Positions 10,977 to 20,675 of a DNA stretch of 64,000 nt are shown here, piece by piece; the first letter of the stretch is position 1; every line of letters begins with the position of its first letter. The position numbers and the translations under genes are program-made. The DNA is from Roseiflexus sp. (GTDB taxonomy: Bacteria; Chloroflexota; Chloroflexia; Chloroflexales; Roseiflexaceae): positions 26,943-90,942 of the forward strand of contig JANXAL010000084.1 in NCBI GenBank assembly GCA_025062325.1. The letters run 5' to 3'. The notes beneath the pieces were generated by a model. The model worked only from the letters and a program-made list of their open reading frames with translations, had not been told where the DNA came from and did no database searches.

Positions 10977-12938
10977 CTATACTCCGCCCACGGCCAGCGC
11001 ACGCAATTCAGGCAGCGGCTGGTCTTCGCGCGGCATTTCGTGCAGCGCCGACTGGCTGCGCTGAACGATAAGGCGGAGCAAACGCACAGTGCGCTGCGCG
11101 TCATCCGACAGAGCGGCTTCCTCAAGATCGGCGATAAGTGCGAGAACATCAGGTGGCACGAGACGACTGGCGTGCCGGGCGATGAAGATTTTGTCGTGGC
11201 TGGTGCGATCATACTGTTCGCCGGGCAAGAACAACTCTTCAAAGAGTTTTTCGCCCGGACGCAGCCCGATGAAGGCAATATCAATGTCGCGCCCGACCTG
11301 TAATCCGGAGAGTTCGATCATATCGCGCGCCAGGTCAAGGATTTTGACCGGCTCGCCCATGTCGAGCGTAAACACCTCGCCGCCTCGACCGAGCACTGCT
11401 GCCTGCAACACCAGTTGCACCGCTTCAGGAATGGTCATGAAATAGCGCCGCATCTCAGGATGGGTGACGGTCACCGGTCCGCCTGCTGCAATCTGCTGCT
11501 TGAACGTCCACACGACACTGCCGCGACTGCCAAGGACATTGCCGAAGCGCACCGCCATGAATGCCCGCCCGCTGAGTTTCGCGGCGTGGTGAACCAGCAA
11601 TTCGGCAGCGCGTTTGCTGCTGCCCATGATGCTGGTCGGATTGACGGCCTTATCGGTCGAAATCATGACAAAGCGTTCAACGCCGGTCACGATCGAGGCG
11701 TCGAGCAGGTTGCGCGTTCCCAGCACATTATTGGTGACCGCCTCGACCGGATTGGCCTCCATGAGCGGCACATGCTTGTGCGCTGCAGCGTGGAACACAA
11801 TCTCTGGGCGGTACTGCTCGAATATGGAATGGATCCGTTCGGTGAAGCGGATGTCGGCGATAACCGTATGCAGAAGGGTTTTACCGCGCGCGGCGCCTGA
11901 TCCATTGATCGTGGGGTCTGGTTGATTGCGAGCGTCATTCAGCCATTGTTGCAGCTCGTTATGAATAGCGAAGACGCTATTTTCGCCATGCCCGAGAATT
12001 ATCAGATCCGACGGTTCATAGCGCAGCACATGGCGGCAGATTTCGCTTCCAATCGAGCCGCCGCCGCCGGTGACCATCACGCGTCGCCCGCGTATCAGGG
12101 CGCTTACCGCCTGCATATCAGTTTTGATCGGCTCACGCCGCAGCAGGTCTTCAATCTGCACATCACGAATATGGTTGACGCTGAAGCGGCCATCGACCAG
12201 TTCGGCGAGGCCAGGAATGATTTTCGCGCGCACGCCAGCGTGCTCGCAGATCGCCACAATTTCGCGGATCGTTTTTCCAGGAGCGCTTGGCATGGCGATG
12301 ATCACTTCATTGATGTTATGGTTAGCGACCAGATGAGGAATGTCGTGACGATTCCCCAGCACCGTTACACCGTTGATCCGCACGCCGCGCTTGCGAGGAT
12401 TGTCATCGACAAAACCGACCACGACGGTGTTTCGTCGCGCAGTGCGCATGCTCTGCACAATCATAGCCCCGGCCTCGCCCGCTCCCATGATCAGCACCCG
12501 ATTGTTGCCGTACCGGGTGTGACGCGGGGGCGATGGATGAAAGCGAGCGTGCGCGCTCAGTCGCGGTAGCGCCGTCAGCGCCAGTGCAGGCATTAGAAAG
12601 ATCAGCGGAACGGAGAGCGGCACCACTGGCAACGTTCCGATTAGAACGCGGCTGAATATTGCAAGGCTCTCAAGAATGATCCCGGCGAGCGCCAATGCAA
12701 ACGCCAGCAGGCTGAACTCGTATAATGACGCATAGCGCCAATACTGGGCATACACTCCTGTGACGGCGAAGATGGAGGGAACGACGATAACCGCCGCGCC
12801 TGCAAACAACGCAAACGATGCCCAGTATTCTCCGAGATTGAGGCGCTCGAGGCGCAAGGCATACCCGATGAATGCAGCAATGATCAGCGCTAGCACATCT
12901 ATCCCATAAATGTAGAAGGCAGGCGTAGAACGTTGCAT
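10977..12938 (-). CDS. CapD/FlaA1-type nucleoside-diphosphate sugar dehydratase/epimerase, membrane-anchored
   Basis: The 653 residues carry four N-terminal membrane segments (roughly 10-125), a CoA-binding-like Rossmann unit with GAGEAG (152-157) and a second, SDR-type Rossmann domain with TGGGGSIGSE (290-299). The catalytic region STDKAVNPTSIMGSSKR (427-443) has Met in place of the usual Tyr, the SMK triad known for membrane 4,6-dehydratases such as PglF and WbpM. Such enzymes convert UDP-N-acetylglucosamine to a 4-keto-6-deoxy sugar, which the DegT aminotransferase two genes upstream can aminate. The frame opens at 12959, but ATG 12938 has AGGAGG seven bases upstream. Last gene of the - strand polysaccharide set. 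Confidence 0.9.
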   Translation of the reverse strand: MQRSTPAFYIYGIDVLALIIAAFIGYALRLERLNLGEYWASFALFAGAAVIVVPSIFAVTGVYAQYWRYASLYEFSLLAFALALAGIILESLAIFSRVLIGTLPVVPLSVPLIFLMPALALTALPRLSAHARFHPSPPRHTRYGNNRVLIMGAGEAGAMIVQSMRTARRNTVVVGFVDDNPRKRGVRINGVTVLGNRHDIPHLVANHNINEVIIAMPSAPGKTIREIVAICEHAGVRAKIIPGLAELVDGRFSVNHIRDVQIEDLLRREPIKTDMQAVSALIRGRRVMVTGGGGSIGSEICRHVLRYEPSDLIILGHGENSVFAIHNELQQWLNDARNQPDPTINGSGAARGKTLLHTVIADIRFTERIHSIFEQYRPEIVFHAAAHKHVPLMEANPVEAVTNNVLGTRNLLDASIVTGVERFVMISTDKAVNPTSIMGSSKRAAELLVHHAAKLSGRAFMAVRFGNVLGSRGSVVWTFKQQIAAGGPVTVTHPEMRRYFMTIPEAVQLVLQAAVLGRGGEVFTLDMGEPVKILDLARDMIELSGLQVGRDIDIAFIGLRPGEKLFEELFLPGEQYDRTSHDKIFIARHASRLVPPDVLALIADLEEAALSDDAQRTVRLLRLIVQRSQSALHEMPREDQPLPELRALAVGGV

Positions 12939-12952
12939 GCCATACCTCCTCT

Positions 12953-13630
12953 CTAGCACGCCCAGGGCGCGACGCCAAATCGCAGCAGATAGTAGAACGT
13001 CTTGAGCAGTTCACCTGGCACAATCCAGCGACCCTCAGGATTGCGCCACCAGTCGGCAGGGGTATAGGGCGGGTTGCGCGGACCGTCGTAGATGGCAACG
13101 ACCCCTGTATCCGCAAGATGCCGCTTGATCACGCACATTGCGCGCCGACTGTGGGGCCAGTCGGTCACGATCAGCACACGCTCGACCTTGCGTTCCTGCG
13201 CCATCCGCGCGATCTCGCGCCCGTCGGCCCACGTGCTGTCGGTGATAAGCGGCACAAATGCTGAAGCGGGAACGCCTTGCTGGATTGCCAGACGCCGCGC
13301 CTTCTGGACAACCAGCGAGCCGTCAGGCGTTTCGCCAGTGCGCCAGATTTCGCGCCCGTATCCTTCCCGGTAGAGATCGATAGCGTGCTGGTCGCGCATT
13401 GGAAATCCGCCGCCCAACACCACAATCACATCGGCGGGCGCCGGACTCCCCGGCAATGCCAGCAGACCGCCAAGTGCGGGCAGCCACCAGCCAGCGCTGC
13501 CTGCCAGGATCGCAATCGTCACGAGGGCTGCGCCGCCGATGCGAACGAACAGACGCCTCGACCGTCTTGTCCAGCGTTCAGGCGCCATGCGCTGCGGCGC
13601 GGTGTCGTGATCCAGCGAACGGACGTTCAT
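12953..13630 (-). CDS. YdcF/ElyC family (DUF218) membrane-anchored protein
   Basis: The 225-residue protein has a basic N-terminus, one membrane segment (about 31-55) and a DUF218 domain starting ADVIVVLGGGFPMRD, with the ALLVTDWPHSRRA-like motif (VLIVTDWPHSRRA) near residue 155. Family members ElyC, SanA and YdcF act in envelope integrity or undecaprenyl-phosphate use, but the biochemical reaction is unsettled. The start codon overlaps the stop of the DegT aminotransferase by four bases (ATGA), so translation is coupled. Its place in the polysaccharide set suggests a role linked to lipid-carrier glycan handling. Confidence 0.8.
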   Translation of the reverse strand: MNVRSLDHDTAPQRMAPERWTRRSRRLFVRIGGAALVTIAILAGSAGWWLPALGGLLALPGSPAPADVIVVLGGGFPMRDQHAIDLYREGYGREIWRTGETPDGSLVVQKARRLAIQQGVPASAFVPLITDSTWADGREIARMAQERKVERVLIVTDWPHSRRAMCVIKRHLADTGVVAIYDGPRNPPYTPADWWRNPEGRWIVPGELLKTFYYLLRFGVAPWAC

Positions 13631-14838
13631 AGTGCGTCTGCCATTTCCTCGCGTACAATTGATCGCTCCAGACTCTCACGCAATCGCTGACAGACCATGT
13701 CCACCTGCGACTCGGTCATCACGCTGGAGAAGGGCAATGCCAGCGACATATCCCCCAAACGCTCGGTGATCGGGAAATCGCCTCGCCGGAAACCGAACCG
13801 TTTGCGATAGAACGGTTGCAGATGGATCGGCGTAAAGTAGGGACGGCTGGGAATGCCTGCCGCTGCCAGATAGCGCATCACAGCGTCACGACTGGCGGGC
13901 GGTTTGATTCGCACCACATAGACGAACCAGCTCATCCGGGTCGTCGTGGCGCTGATGATCGGGCGCTCGATCAGCTCGATGTCTGCCAACCGCTCGTTGT
14001 ACCAGGCAGCGACCCGTTCGCGCTTTGCCAGCAGTTCATGAATGCGCTGCATCTGGACGCATCCTAACGCTGCGCTCAGTTCATCAAGCCGGTAATTGAA
14101 ACCGAGACGGGCGTGGTTCAACCATGCGTCGAAGACATCGCGGCCCTGATTGCGCAGACTGCGCAGCAACGTCGTCCATTCTTCGTTGTTCGTCACGATC
14201 ATGCCGCCTTCGCCCGTCGTGATCTGTTTATTTGGGTAGAAGGCGAAGACCGCAATGTCACCCAGCGTTCCTGCCGGACGACCGCGGTACTCTGAACCCA
14301 GAGCCTCGCAGGCGTCTTCGATCACGACCAGGTTACGACGCCGGGCGATAGCGACGAGAGGCGCCATATCTGCTGGCTGACCGAAGGCATGCACCGGCAG
14401 GATTGCCTTGACCCGACCATAGCGGCTGTTGCGCAGCGCTGGCGGCAGCCAGCGGCGCGCAGTCATTCCGCCGCGCGATAGATCGCTGATGGCAGCGTGC
14501 ACCTGCTCTGGGTCGATGTTGCCGGTGATTGGATCGACATCGACGAAGATCGGAATGCCGCGCTCGTACAGAATGCAGTTGGCTGAGGCGATGAACGAGA
14601 ACGGCGTGGTAACGACCAGATCATACTCCGCGACACCAGCAACAATGATGCTCAAGTGCAAACCGCTCGTGCCGGAACTAACCGCAACGCCGTAGCGTGC
14701 GCCAACAAACGCCGCAACGCGTTGCTCGAACTGTTGCACGTATGGTCCAATGCTCAACACCGGCGTATGCAGAACCTGCAGAACGGCCTTGCGTTCTGCG
14801 TCGGTCAGATCGGGCGATGACATTGGCACTGCGTCCAT
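13627..14838 (-). CDS. DegT/DnrJ/EryC1/StrS family sugar aminotransferase
   Basis: PLP-dependent aminotransferase that puts an amino group on a keto sugar nucleotide. The 403 residues show SSGTSGLHLS (phosphate-binding, about 54-63), VIEDACEALGSEY (about 172-184) and the PLP-lysine in FYPNKQITTGEGG (Lys204). With the CapD/FlaA1-type dehydratase in the same set it forms the standard pair for making a 4-amino-4,6-dideoxy (bacillosamine-like) sugar nucleotide. The following GNAT proteins could acylate the amine. Start at ATG 14838. Confidence 0.92.
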   Translation of the reverse strand: MDAVPMSSPDLTDAERKAVLQVLHTPVLSIGPYVQQFEQRVAAFVGARYGVAVSSGTSGLHLSIIVAGVAEYDLVVTTPFSFIASANCILYERGIPIFVDVDPITGNIDPEQVHAAISDLSRGGMTARRWLPPALRNSRYGRVKAILPVHAFGQPADMAPLVAIARRRNLVVIEDACEALGSEYRGRPAGTLGDIAVFAFYPNKQITTGEGGMIVTNNEEWTTLLRSLRNQGRDVFDAWLNHARLGFNYRLDELSAALGCVQMQRIHELLAKRERVAAWYNERLADIELIERPIISATTTRMSWFVYVVRIKPPASRDAVMRYLAAAGIPSRPYFTPIHLQPFYRKRFGFRRGDFPITERLGDMSLALPFSSVMTESQVDMVCQRLRESLERSIVREEMADAL

Positions 14839-14907
14839 ACTGTCGTCCTTTATGCTGATTGCCTACCGGGTTGCGCTTCCCTCTGGCTGCGCCTTCGGTT
14901 CCATCAC

Positions 14908-16008
14908 TCACGTCGAGGCCTGACCACCCAACTCTCGCACCTGCCCCGCGTCTGGCGGCGGCAGCATCCGATATGCCGGGAAGTACTCCGCCTCGCGTGG
15001 CAGAGCGCATCCGTAGTACTCCGTCCACGCCTGACACAGATCGGCATACAATGCTGGCTGATGTATGCGTCGATAGATTGAAAACCGCAGGCGCAGCGGC
15101 GAAAAACTCGCTTTGAATTGGAAAATGCCATCATTCGGCCGGTAACCGCCGCCCAGAATCAGACGGCGCTTCCCATGGCGCTGTCCCCATTGAATAGCGG
15201 CGTAGATAATTGCATGCGACGCCCGACAGTGCTGATAGTCCTTATCCAAACCGGCCAGGAAATCGTACATTTCTGCATCGTCATAGAGATAGAGCGCCAT
15301 AGCAACGACCCGATTGGAACATTCCGCCATCAGGAAGAAAGAATGCTCCAGCAACTCCTCGTAGAACGACCAGAAATACTCAAATGAAAAAAAGTAACGC
15401 TCCAGGGCGCGACGCCGCTTCATCGTCTTGGTATAGATGTGGTAGCATTCCATAACATCGGCCGTGTTCTGCGCCATGAAGACACGAACTCCTTCGCGCT
15501 GCGCCCGTCGAATGTTATATCGGGATTGATCTTCGAGGGATTGCTGCCACAGAGCCTTCTCTGAAAGCGTCAGATCAACTGCCACGATATCACGATCATA
15601 ACGAACATCATCGGCGCACAACAGCCCGGTGTAGCGATCAGAAGGATGCAGATGCATAAATTCCGCTACAATCCGCTGCTCCTGACAAAATCGGCGCCAG
15701 CCTTCAATAAAGGCGCGCTGAAGTTCAGGCGTCACCGTTCCTAATCCGATCGGGCCGGTATATTCAGGCGTAATCGTATCCCAGTACGACGCATAGTGTC
15801 TGGCAAAGGGCAGATTGCTCACCGGGCGCAGAAAAAACGGATAGACGATTCGTCCTTCGTCTGACGCCACAGTGAACAATCGTGCCGGATAGCCAGTCTG
15901 CCGCTGAACGATCCTGGCATATCCGACGCTGCCAAGCACGCTAATGCGCGCTGGCAGCGCCTCCTCCCACGCTTCCCGATCGTCAGCCGTGTACACCCGT
16001 TCCTGCAT
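14908..16008 (-). CDS. FemAB-like GNAT-fold acyl/aminoacyl transferase
   Basis: The 366-residue cytoplasmic protein has a duplicated acetyltransferase fold of the FemAB/GNAT_6 type, with FARHYASYWDTITPEYTGPIG near residue 70, a central LEDQSRYNIRRAQREGVRV segment (about 160-178), and the motif GLDKDYQHCRASHAIIYAA (about 272-290) followed by LGGGYRPNDGIFQFKASFS. Relatives add amino acids from aminoacyl-tRNA to peptidoglycan, and a FemAB-like member is a regular part of exosortase-A-associated exopolysaccharide loci. In this set it lies next to an asparagine-synthase-like enzyme and a NadE homologue, suggesting aminoacyl or acyl decoration of the glycan. The exact donor is unknown. AGGAGG-type site GGAGGGGAG precedes the ATG. 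Confidence 0.75.
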   Translation of the reverse strand: MQERVYTADDREAWEEALPARISVLGSVGYARIVQRQTGYPARLFTVASDEGRIVYPFFLRPVSNLPFARHYASYWDTITPEYTGPIGLGTVTPELQRAFIEGWRRFCQEQRIVAEFMHLHPSDRYTGLLCADDVRYDRDIVAVDLTLSEKALWQQSLEDQSRYNIRRAQREGVRVFMAQNTADVMECYHIYTKTMKRRRALERYFFSFEYFWSFYEELLEHSFFLMAECSNRVVAMALYLYDDAEMYDFLAGLDKDYQHCRASHAIIYAAIQWGQRHGKRRLILGGGYRPNDGIFQFKASFSPLRLRFSIYRRIHQPALYADLCQAWTEYYGCALPREAEYFPAYRMLPPPDAGQVRELGGQAST

Positions 16009-16038
16009 TCTCCCCTCCTTCGCTCTCCTGATCGGGGC

Positions 16039-17043
16039 CTACTGACCGATGGTGATCGCCGCGTGCTCCTCAGCGCGCAGTTCCAGCGGCGGCATACGCA
16101 GGTACGCTGTCGTGCGTCGCTTGCGGGCAAAATCGTTGAAGGCGCGCCGTACCTGCACTGGAGTCAGGTTCAGCGCTTCTGCCACATCCACCACCGGCAC
16201 ATGGCGCTCCTGCGCGTACCAGAGCAGATCCATCGTTTCAAACGGCAGCCGGAAGAAGAACTCCTGCTGTGTGGTTGGGGCGCTGTAAGTGTCGGATGTG
16301 GGCGGGCGACGCTGGATAACTTCTGGTACGTCGAGATAGCGCGCCAGTTGATAGATCTGCGTTTTGTACAGATGCACAATTGGGCGCAGATCGGCGCCGC
16401 CGTCACCGTACTTGACGAAGAACCCCTGATCGTGCTCATTCTTGTTTGGCGTGCCGACGACCGCGTAGTTGCGCAGTTCAGCGTGGTAGTACGCCATCGC
16501 CATGCGCGCTCGCTGCTTGAAGTTCGAGGCGGCGACGATCTGGGCATATTCGCGCGGCGGCAGGCGTTTGCTCTTCACCTCGCCATTCGGCGTGATAATC
16601 TCCAGTGAAAAGACATTCAGCGTATCGGCTTCGAGCAGGTTCTGCGGCAGCACTATCCGCATCTTGTAGCCAAGAGCGGCGTCGTACTCCGGGAAGATCC
16701 GTCGCACGGCTTCGTCGCGGCGGCGGTAACAGCCAAACCCTTCGAGCACCGGCGTGAGGTCTTCCAGAATCGGCTCGACGCCATAGTGCCGTGCGACCAT
16801 CTCTGACAGATGCACCGTCTGCGGGTCGGAGTCGCGCTCTGGCATCATCAGCGCAACCACGCGCTGCGGGCCGAATGCACGGACGCAGAGCGCCAGCGTT
16901 ACCGATGAGTCGATCCCGCCGCTGATTCCCAGCACAACCCCCTGACGATGCAGGGTTCTGACGACATGGTATTGCAACCAGTTGATGATGCGCTCTGTCT
17001 CAGCAGCAGCATCAATCTCCAGAACGCGTGTGTCAAACCCCAT
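16039..17043 (-). CDS. nadE: NAD+ synthase family protein (NH3-dependent type)
   Basis: The 334 residues contain the PP-loop SGGIDSS (41-47), the YKMRIVLPQNLLEADTLNV region, GTPNKNEHDQGFFVKYGDGG and IVHLYKTQIYQLARYLDVP, the standard NadE signature. NadE amidates deamido-NAD with ATP and ammonia. No glutaminase domain is fused. Its gene sits inside the polysaccharide set and its start overlaps the stop of the asparagine-synthase-like gene by 11 bases, so it may supply an amidation step on an adenylated carboxylate of the glycan pathway instead of, or besides, NAD. This is an inference; the housekeeping role cannot be excluded because the rest of the genome is not seen. Confidence 0.85.
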   Translation of the reverse strand: MGFDTRVLEIDAAAETERIINWLQYHVVRTLHRQGVVLGISGGIDSSVTLALCVRAFGPQRVVALMMPERDSDPQTVHLSEMVARHYGVEPILEDLTPVLEGFGCYRRRDEAVRRIFPEYDAALGYKMRIVLPQNLLEADTLNVFSLEIITPNGEVKSKRLPPREYAQIVAASNFKQRARMAMAYYHAELRNYAVVGTPNKNEHDQGFFVKYGDGGADLRPIVHLYKTQIYQLARYLDVPEVIQRRPPTSDTYSAPTTQQEFFFRLPFETMDLLWYAQERHVPVVDVAEALNLTPVQVRRAFNDFARKRRTTAYLRMPPLELRAEEHAAITIGQ

Positions 17044-19033
17044 AGCCTCCTCCCACGGCTATGCCGCTTCTGATGCAGAGTTTCACGTCGTCTGCATCGG
17101 AGATTGGCGGCGGCTGACGAAAACCGCGAATAAACTGCTCGACCAGCAGTTGGGTCGAGAGGATCCCCACCAGCGCCATATCCTCAGTTTCGCTCAGACG
17201 GACGCCGGATTGCGCTTTTTCCTTCAAATGCGCAACTGCTGTCGGTTTGAACAGACCGTTCGCCCGGATGCAGTCCGGCGAGAGGAGATGCTGAACGTAG
17301 TCCAGGCGTGCGTCGTTGAAGAAGCTCCGATGAATTGGCGCCCGGTACGGTTGCTTGGGACGCTGCCAGATGGCGTCCGGCAGCCAGGCGCGACTGACCC
17401 GGCGCAGGATGTATTTCTCGGTGAGACCGCGTAATTTCAGACGCGGCGGCAGGCGATTGGCAAACTCAATCACGCGATGGTCGAGGAAGGGGAAACGTCC
17501 CTCAACGGCATGCGCCATCAGCATCCGATCGCCCTGGGCGGAGAGGAGATACTGCGAGAGAAAGGTGGTGATCTCCAGATATTGCGCCTGATGGAGCGGA
17601 TCCCACGAACCGAACGTCTCCGGATAGCGCGGCGCACGATCCGTCGGCTGCGCCAGTGCGTCGGCGGCCTGGCGCACCTCGTCGCTGAAGAAACGGCGCG
17701 TGCGGCTGGTGGTGCGCCAGCGTGGACGATGCGAGTAATCCGGCGCGGCTGTATCGATGAGCCCTTCGCTGAAGAATGCTGCCACGTATGCAACATTGCT
17801 ATTCGCAAATCCGGCGATCCAGGGGTAGAGACGGCGAAATAGCAGCGGCCGTAGATGCGACGATGGCTGGCGCGCCCAAAATCGCCGCACCTTCGCCTCC
17901 TTGAAGATATCGTAGCCCGCCAGAAACTCATCAGCGCCTTCGCCGGTCAGCACTACGCGATAGGAATGGGCGCGCACCAACTGGGAAAGGATGAACAGCG
18001 GCGCAGGCGATGTGCGCAGGATTGGCATTTCGGCATGCCAGATCACCTCCGGAAAGACGCGCCCGATGTCGGCATGCGTCACAAACGCCACCTGATGGTC
18101 AGTGCCAAGACACTGCGCCATCTGACGCTGGAACGGACTCTCATCGAACTCAGGATCGCTGAAGGCAATCGAAAACGTGTCAAGACGATTGCTGGCGTAC
18201 CGGCGCACAATCGCCGCGACAGTCGAGGAATCCAGCCCGCCGCTGAGGTACGCCCCAACCGGCACATCAGCCCGCAGTCGGATCTTTGTAGCGTCGATCA
18301 GCAGCTCGCGCAGCTCTTCAACATACTCCTCCTCGCTGCGTTCCTTCTCGGGAACGCTAAACTCAAGGCGCCAGTACGGTTGAACATCGATGTGCCCGTG
18401 TCGCGCAATCAGGTAATGACCTGGGGGCACGTCAACGATGTCCTGAAAAATAGTTCGTGGTGAGAGAGTTCCCCAGAAGGTGAAAATCTGCTCCAGCGCC
18501 ACCGGGTCGATCACGCGCCGCACGCGCGGCTCAGCCAGAATCGCTTTGATTTCTGACGCAAAGATCAGTGTTCCGTCGACGAAGGTATAGAACAGCGGGA
18601 GAATGCCAACCCGGTCGCGCGCCAGGAAGAGCGCTTGCTCGCGCGCGTCCCAGATGGCTATTGCAAACTGTCCGTTGAGATGCGCAAGGCACGCCGGACC
18701 GTACTCCTCATAGAGGTGCAGGATCACCTCAGTATCGGTGTTGGTCGTGAAGCGGTGCCCGCGCGCCTCGAGATCGGGGCGCAGTTCCACGTAGTTAAAA
18801 ATCTCGCCGTTGAACACGATCCAGTATCTTTCGTCTTCGCTGGCGATCGGTTGCTGCCCGCCGCTCAGATCGATAATGCTCAGCCGCGCATTGCCCAGAC
18901 CGGCTCGATTGTCGAGATAGATGCCGAACTGGTCTGGACCGCGATGCCGGATCATGGCCAGCATCTGCCGCAGCGTTGCTTCGGCAATTGGATGATCGCC
19001 CCGAACGTTGACAATCCCCACAATTCCGCACAT
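17033..19033 (-). CDS. asnB: asparagine synthase (glutamine-hydrolysing)-like amidotransferase
   Basis: The 666 residues have an N-terminal class II glutaminase (Cys2 in MCGIVGIV, then GNARLSIIDLSGG and FNGEIFNY) and a C-terminal synthetase domain with the PP-loop VGAYLSGGLDSSTVAA. The frame opens at 19165, but the nucleophilic Cys must follow the initiator Met, which fixes the start at 19033. AsnB makes asparagine from aspartate, and close relatives amidate carboxylates in exopolysaccharide loci, including those associated with exosortase A. Its 11-base overlap with the NadE-like gene and closeness to an acyl-AMP ligase/ACP pair favour a glycan-modification role. Confidence 0.88.
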   Translation of the reverse strand: MCGIVGIVNVRGDHPIAEATLRQMLAMIRHRGPDQFGIYLDNRAGLGNARLSIIDLSGGQQPIASEDERYWIVFNGEIFNYVELRPDLEARGHRFTTNTDTEVILHLYEEYGPACLAHLNGQFAIAIWDAREQALFLARDRVGILPLFYTFVDGTLIFASEIKAILAEPRVRRVIDPVALEQIFTFWGTLSPRTIFQDIVDVPPGHYLIARHGHIDVQPYWRLEFSVPEKERSEEEYVEELRELLIDATKIRLRADVPVGAYLSGGLDSSTVAAIVRRYASNRLDTFSIAFSDPEFDESPFQRQMAQCLGTDHQVAFVTHADIGRVFPEVIWHAEMPILRTSPAPLFILSQLVRAHSYRVVLTGEGADEFLAGYDIFKEAKVRRFWARQPSSHLRPLLFRRLYPWIAGFANSNVAYVAAFFSEGLIDTAAPDYSHRPRWRTTSRTRRFFSDEVRQAADALAQPTDRAPRYPETFGSWDPLHQAQYLEITTFLSQYLLSAQGDRMLMAHAVEGRFPFLDHRVIEFANRLPPRLKLRGLTEKYILRRVSRAWLPDAIWQRPKQPYRAPIHRSFFNDARLDYVQHLLSPDCIRANGLFKPTAVAHLKEKAQSGVRLSETEDMALVGILSTQLLVEQFIRGFRQPPPISDADDVKLCIRSGIAVGGGYGV

Positions 19034-19127
19034 TGAGAGACTCCTGTGTTTGCGACGACTCGACGGGCTGAGCAGAGACGTTGCACTGGGTGGAGACGTT
19101 GCAATGCAACGTCTCTGCCGCATCCCG

Positions 19128-20675
19128 TCACCCATCCGTCTTCCCGGCCAACTCCCGACGCGCAATCTTCCCCGATGTGTTCACTGGCAGTTCGTCGCGG
19201 AACTCTACGTACTGCGGCACCATGAAATCTTCCAACCGTGCGCGGCAGTGCGCCAGAATCTGCTTTTCGGTCAGATCAGGGTTCTTTGTGACAACAAACG
19301 CCTTGATCGCCTGCCCGAGGATTGGGTCGGGCACGCCGACAACCGCCACTGCCGCCACTCCCGGCAGTTCGTAGATCACGTTCTCAACTTCTTTGGGAGC
19401 GACTTTCTCGCCGCGACTTTTGATAATGTCGTCCTTGCGTCCGACAAAGTAGAGATACCCGTCTTCGTCCATACGGAACAGGTCGCCGGTGTAGCAGACG
19501 CGCTCACCCGGCAACGGACCAGGACGGTACCGTTGCGCCGTCGCTTCCGGCGCCTCCCAGTACCCGCGCATGACATGTCGACCGCGCACTACCAGCTCGC
19601 CGACTTCGCCGGGTCCCAGGCGGTTGCCCTGTTCGTCTTCCAGCCAGACCTCGGTGCCAGGAATGGCGATGCCTACTGAGCCGGGACGCCGATCCAGCTC
19701 TTCTGGCGGCAAGTAGAGAGTGCGCTTGGTTTCGGTCAAGCCATACATTGAGTAAATGCGCACCCATGGGAACTTCCGACGCAACTCCAGCACGTGGCTT
19801 GGCGGCAGCGCAGCGGCGGTATTTGTCATGTACCGGATGCTCGAGAGATCGTACTGGCTCAGGTCCATCTGCAGCAGCATCGCATAGATTGTCGGCACGC
19901 CGGGGAACCCGGTAACCCGCTCTTCCTCGACGCGTTTGAGGATTGCCGCCGGATACGCAAACGAGCGTTCGAGCACCAGCCTGCCGCCAAAACGAACGGT
20001 CATCAGGAGTTGATAGAGACCGTAATCGAAGGAGAGCGGCAGCATGTTGATAACGACATCGTCCTCGACATTGTGCAGGTACTCGATAATTGAACCGCTG
20101 ACGAAGACCACGTTGCTGTGATCGCTCATAACGCCCTTCGGCTCGCCAGTGCTGCCCGAGGTATAGATCAGGCATGCCAGATCGAGATCGATGTTGACGC
20201 GCGGGAGGGGCGTTGCGTCATACTGCGTCTGCACCTCGTCGAAATCGATGAAGCGAGGATGCGCCAGACGGGTCTCGGCGCGCTGATTGCAGAGCACGCC
20301 AACCTGCAGCGATGGCGCGTTTTGCAGCAATGCCGAGAGTTGAACATCCCGGATCTGTGCATCGGCGATAATTGCCGAGGCGCGGCAGTTGTTCAAAATG
20401 GAGGTCAGTTTGTCCTGTTTGGTGGTGTGGTTGATGACCACGAAGACGCCCCCCGCCTTGAGCGCAGCGAAGATTCCAACCACCGCTTCGACCGAGTTGG
20501 GCGCGAAGATTGCCACCCGGTCGCCGCGTCGGACGCCGCGCTCGACGAGTGCATGCGCCAGGCGATTGGTCATCTGATCGAGATCGCGGTAGGTCAGCCG
20601 CCTGCCGTCGCAGACGAGCGCCACTTTATCCGGCAGGCGCGCGGCGCTGTTGGTGAGAAAATCATGGACGAGCAT
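19128..20675 (-). CDS. acyl-AMP ligase / acyl-CoA synthetase (ANL superfamily)
   Basis: The 515-residue enzyme has all adenylation motifs: LIYTSGSTGEPKGV (A3), MYGLTETKRT (A5), YTGDLFRMDEDGYLYFVGRKDD (A7-A8; the catalytic Asp in TGD) and the C-terminal Lys in NTSGKIARREL (A10). It activates a carboxylic acid with ATP and passes it to CoA or a carrier protein. The start at ATG 20675 has GGGAG upstream and lies within the end of the acyl-carrier-protein gene (14-base overlap), so the carrier is the probable acceptor. The same pairing of ligase, ACP, AsnB and FemAB marks exosortase-A-associated exopolysaccharide loci. Confidence 0.88.
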   Translation of the reverse strand: MLVHDFLTNSAARLPDKVALVCDGRRLTYRDLDQMTNRLAHALVERGVRRGDRVAIFAPNSVEAVVGIFAALKAGGVFVVINHTTKQDKLTSILNNCRASAIIADAQIRDVQLSALLQNAPSLQVGVLCNQRAETRLAHPRFIDFDEVQTQYDATPLPRVNIDLDLACLIYTSGSTGEPKGVMSDHSNVVFVSGSIIEYLHNVEDDVVINMLPLSFDYGLYQLLMTVRFGGRLVLERSFAYPAAILKRVEEERVTGFPGVPTIYAMLLQMDLSQYDLSSIRYMTNTAAALPPSHVLELRRKFPWVRIYSMYGLTETKRTLYLPPEELDRRPGSVGIAIPGTEVWLEDEQGNRLGPGEVGELVVRGRHVMRGYWEAPEATAQRYRPGPLPGERVCYTGDLFRMDEDGYLYFVGRKDDIIKSRGEKVAPKEVENVIYELPGVAAVAVVGVPDPILGQAIKAFVVTKNPDLTEKQILAHCRARLEDFMVPQYVEFRDELPVNTSGKIARRELAGKTDG

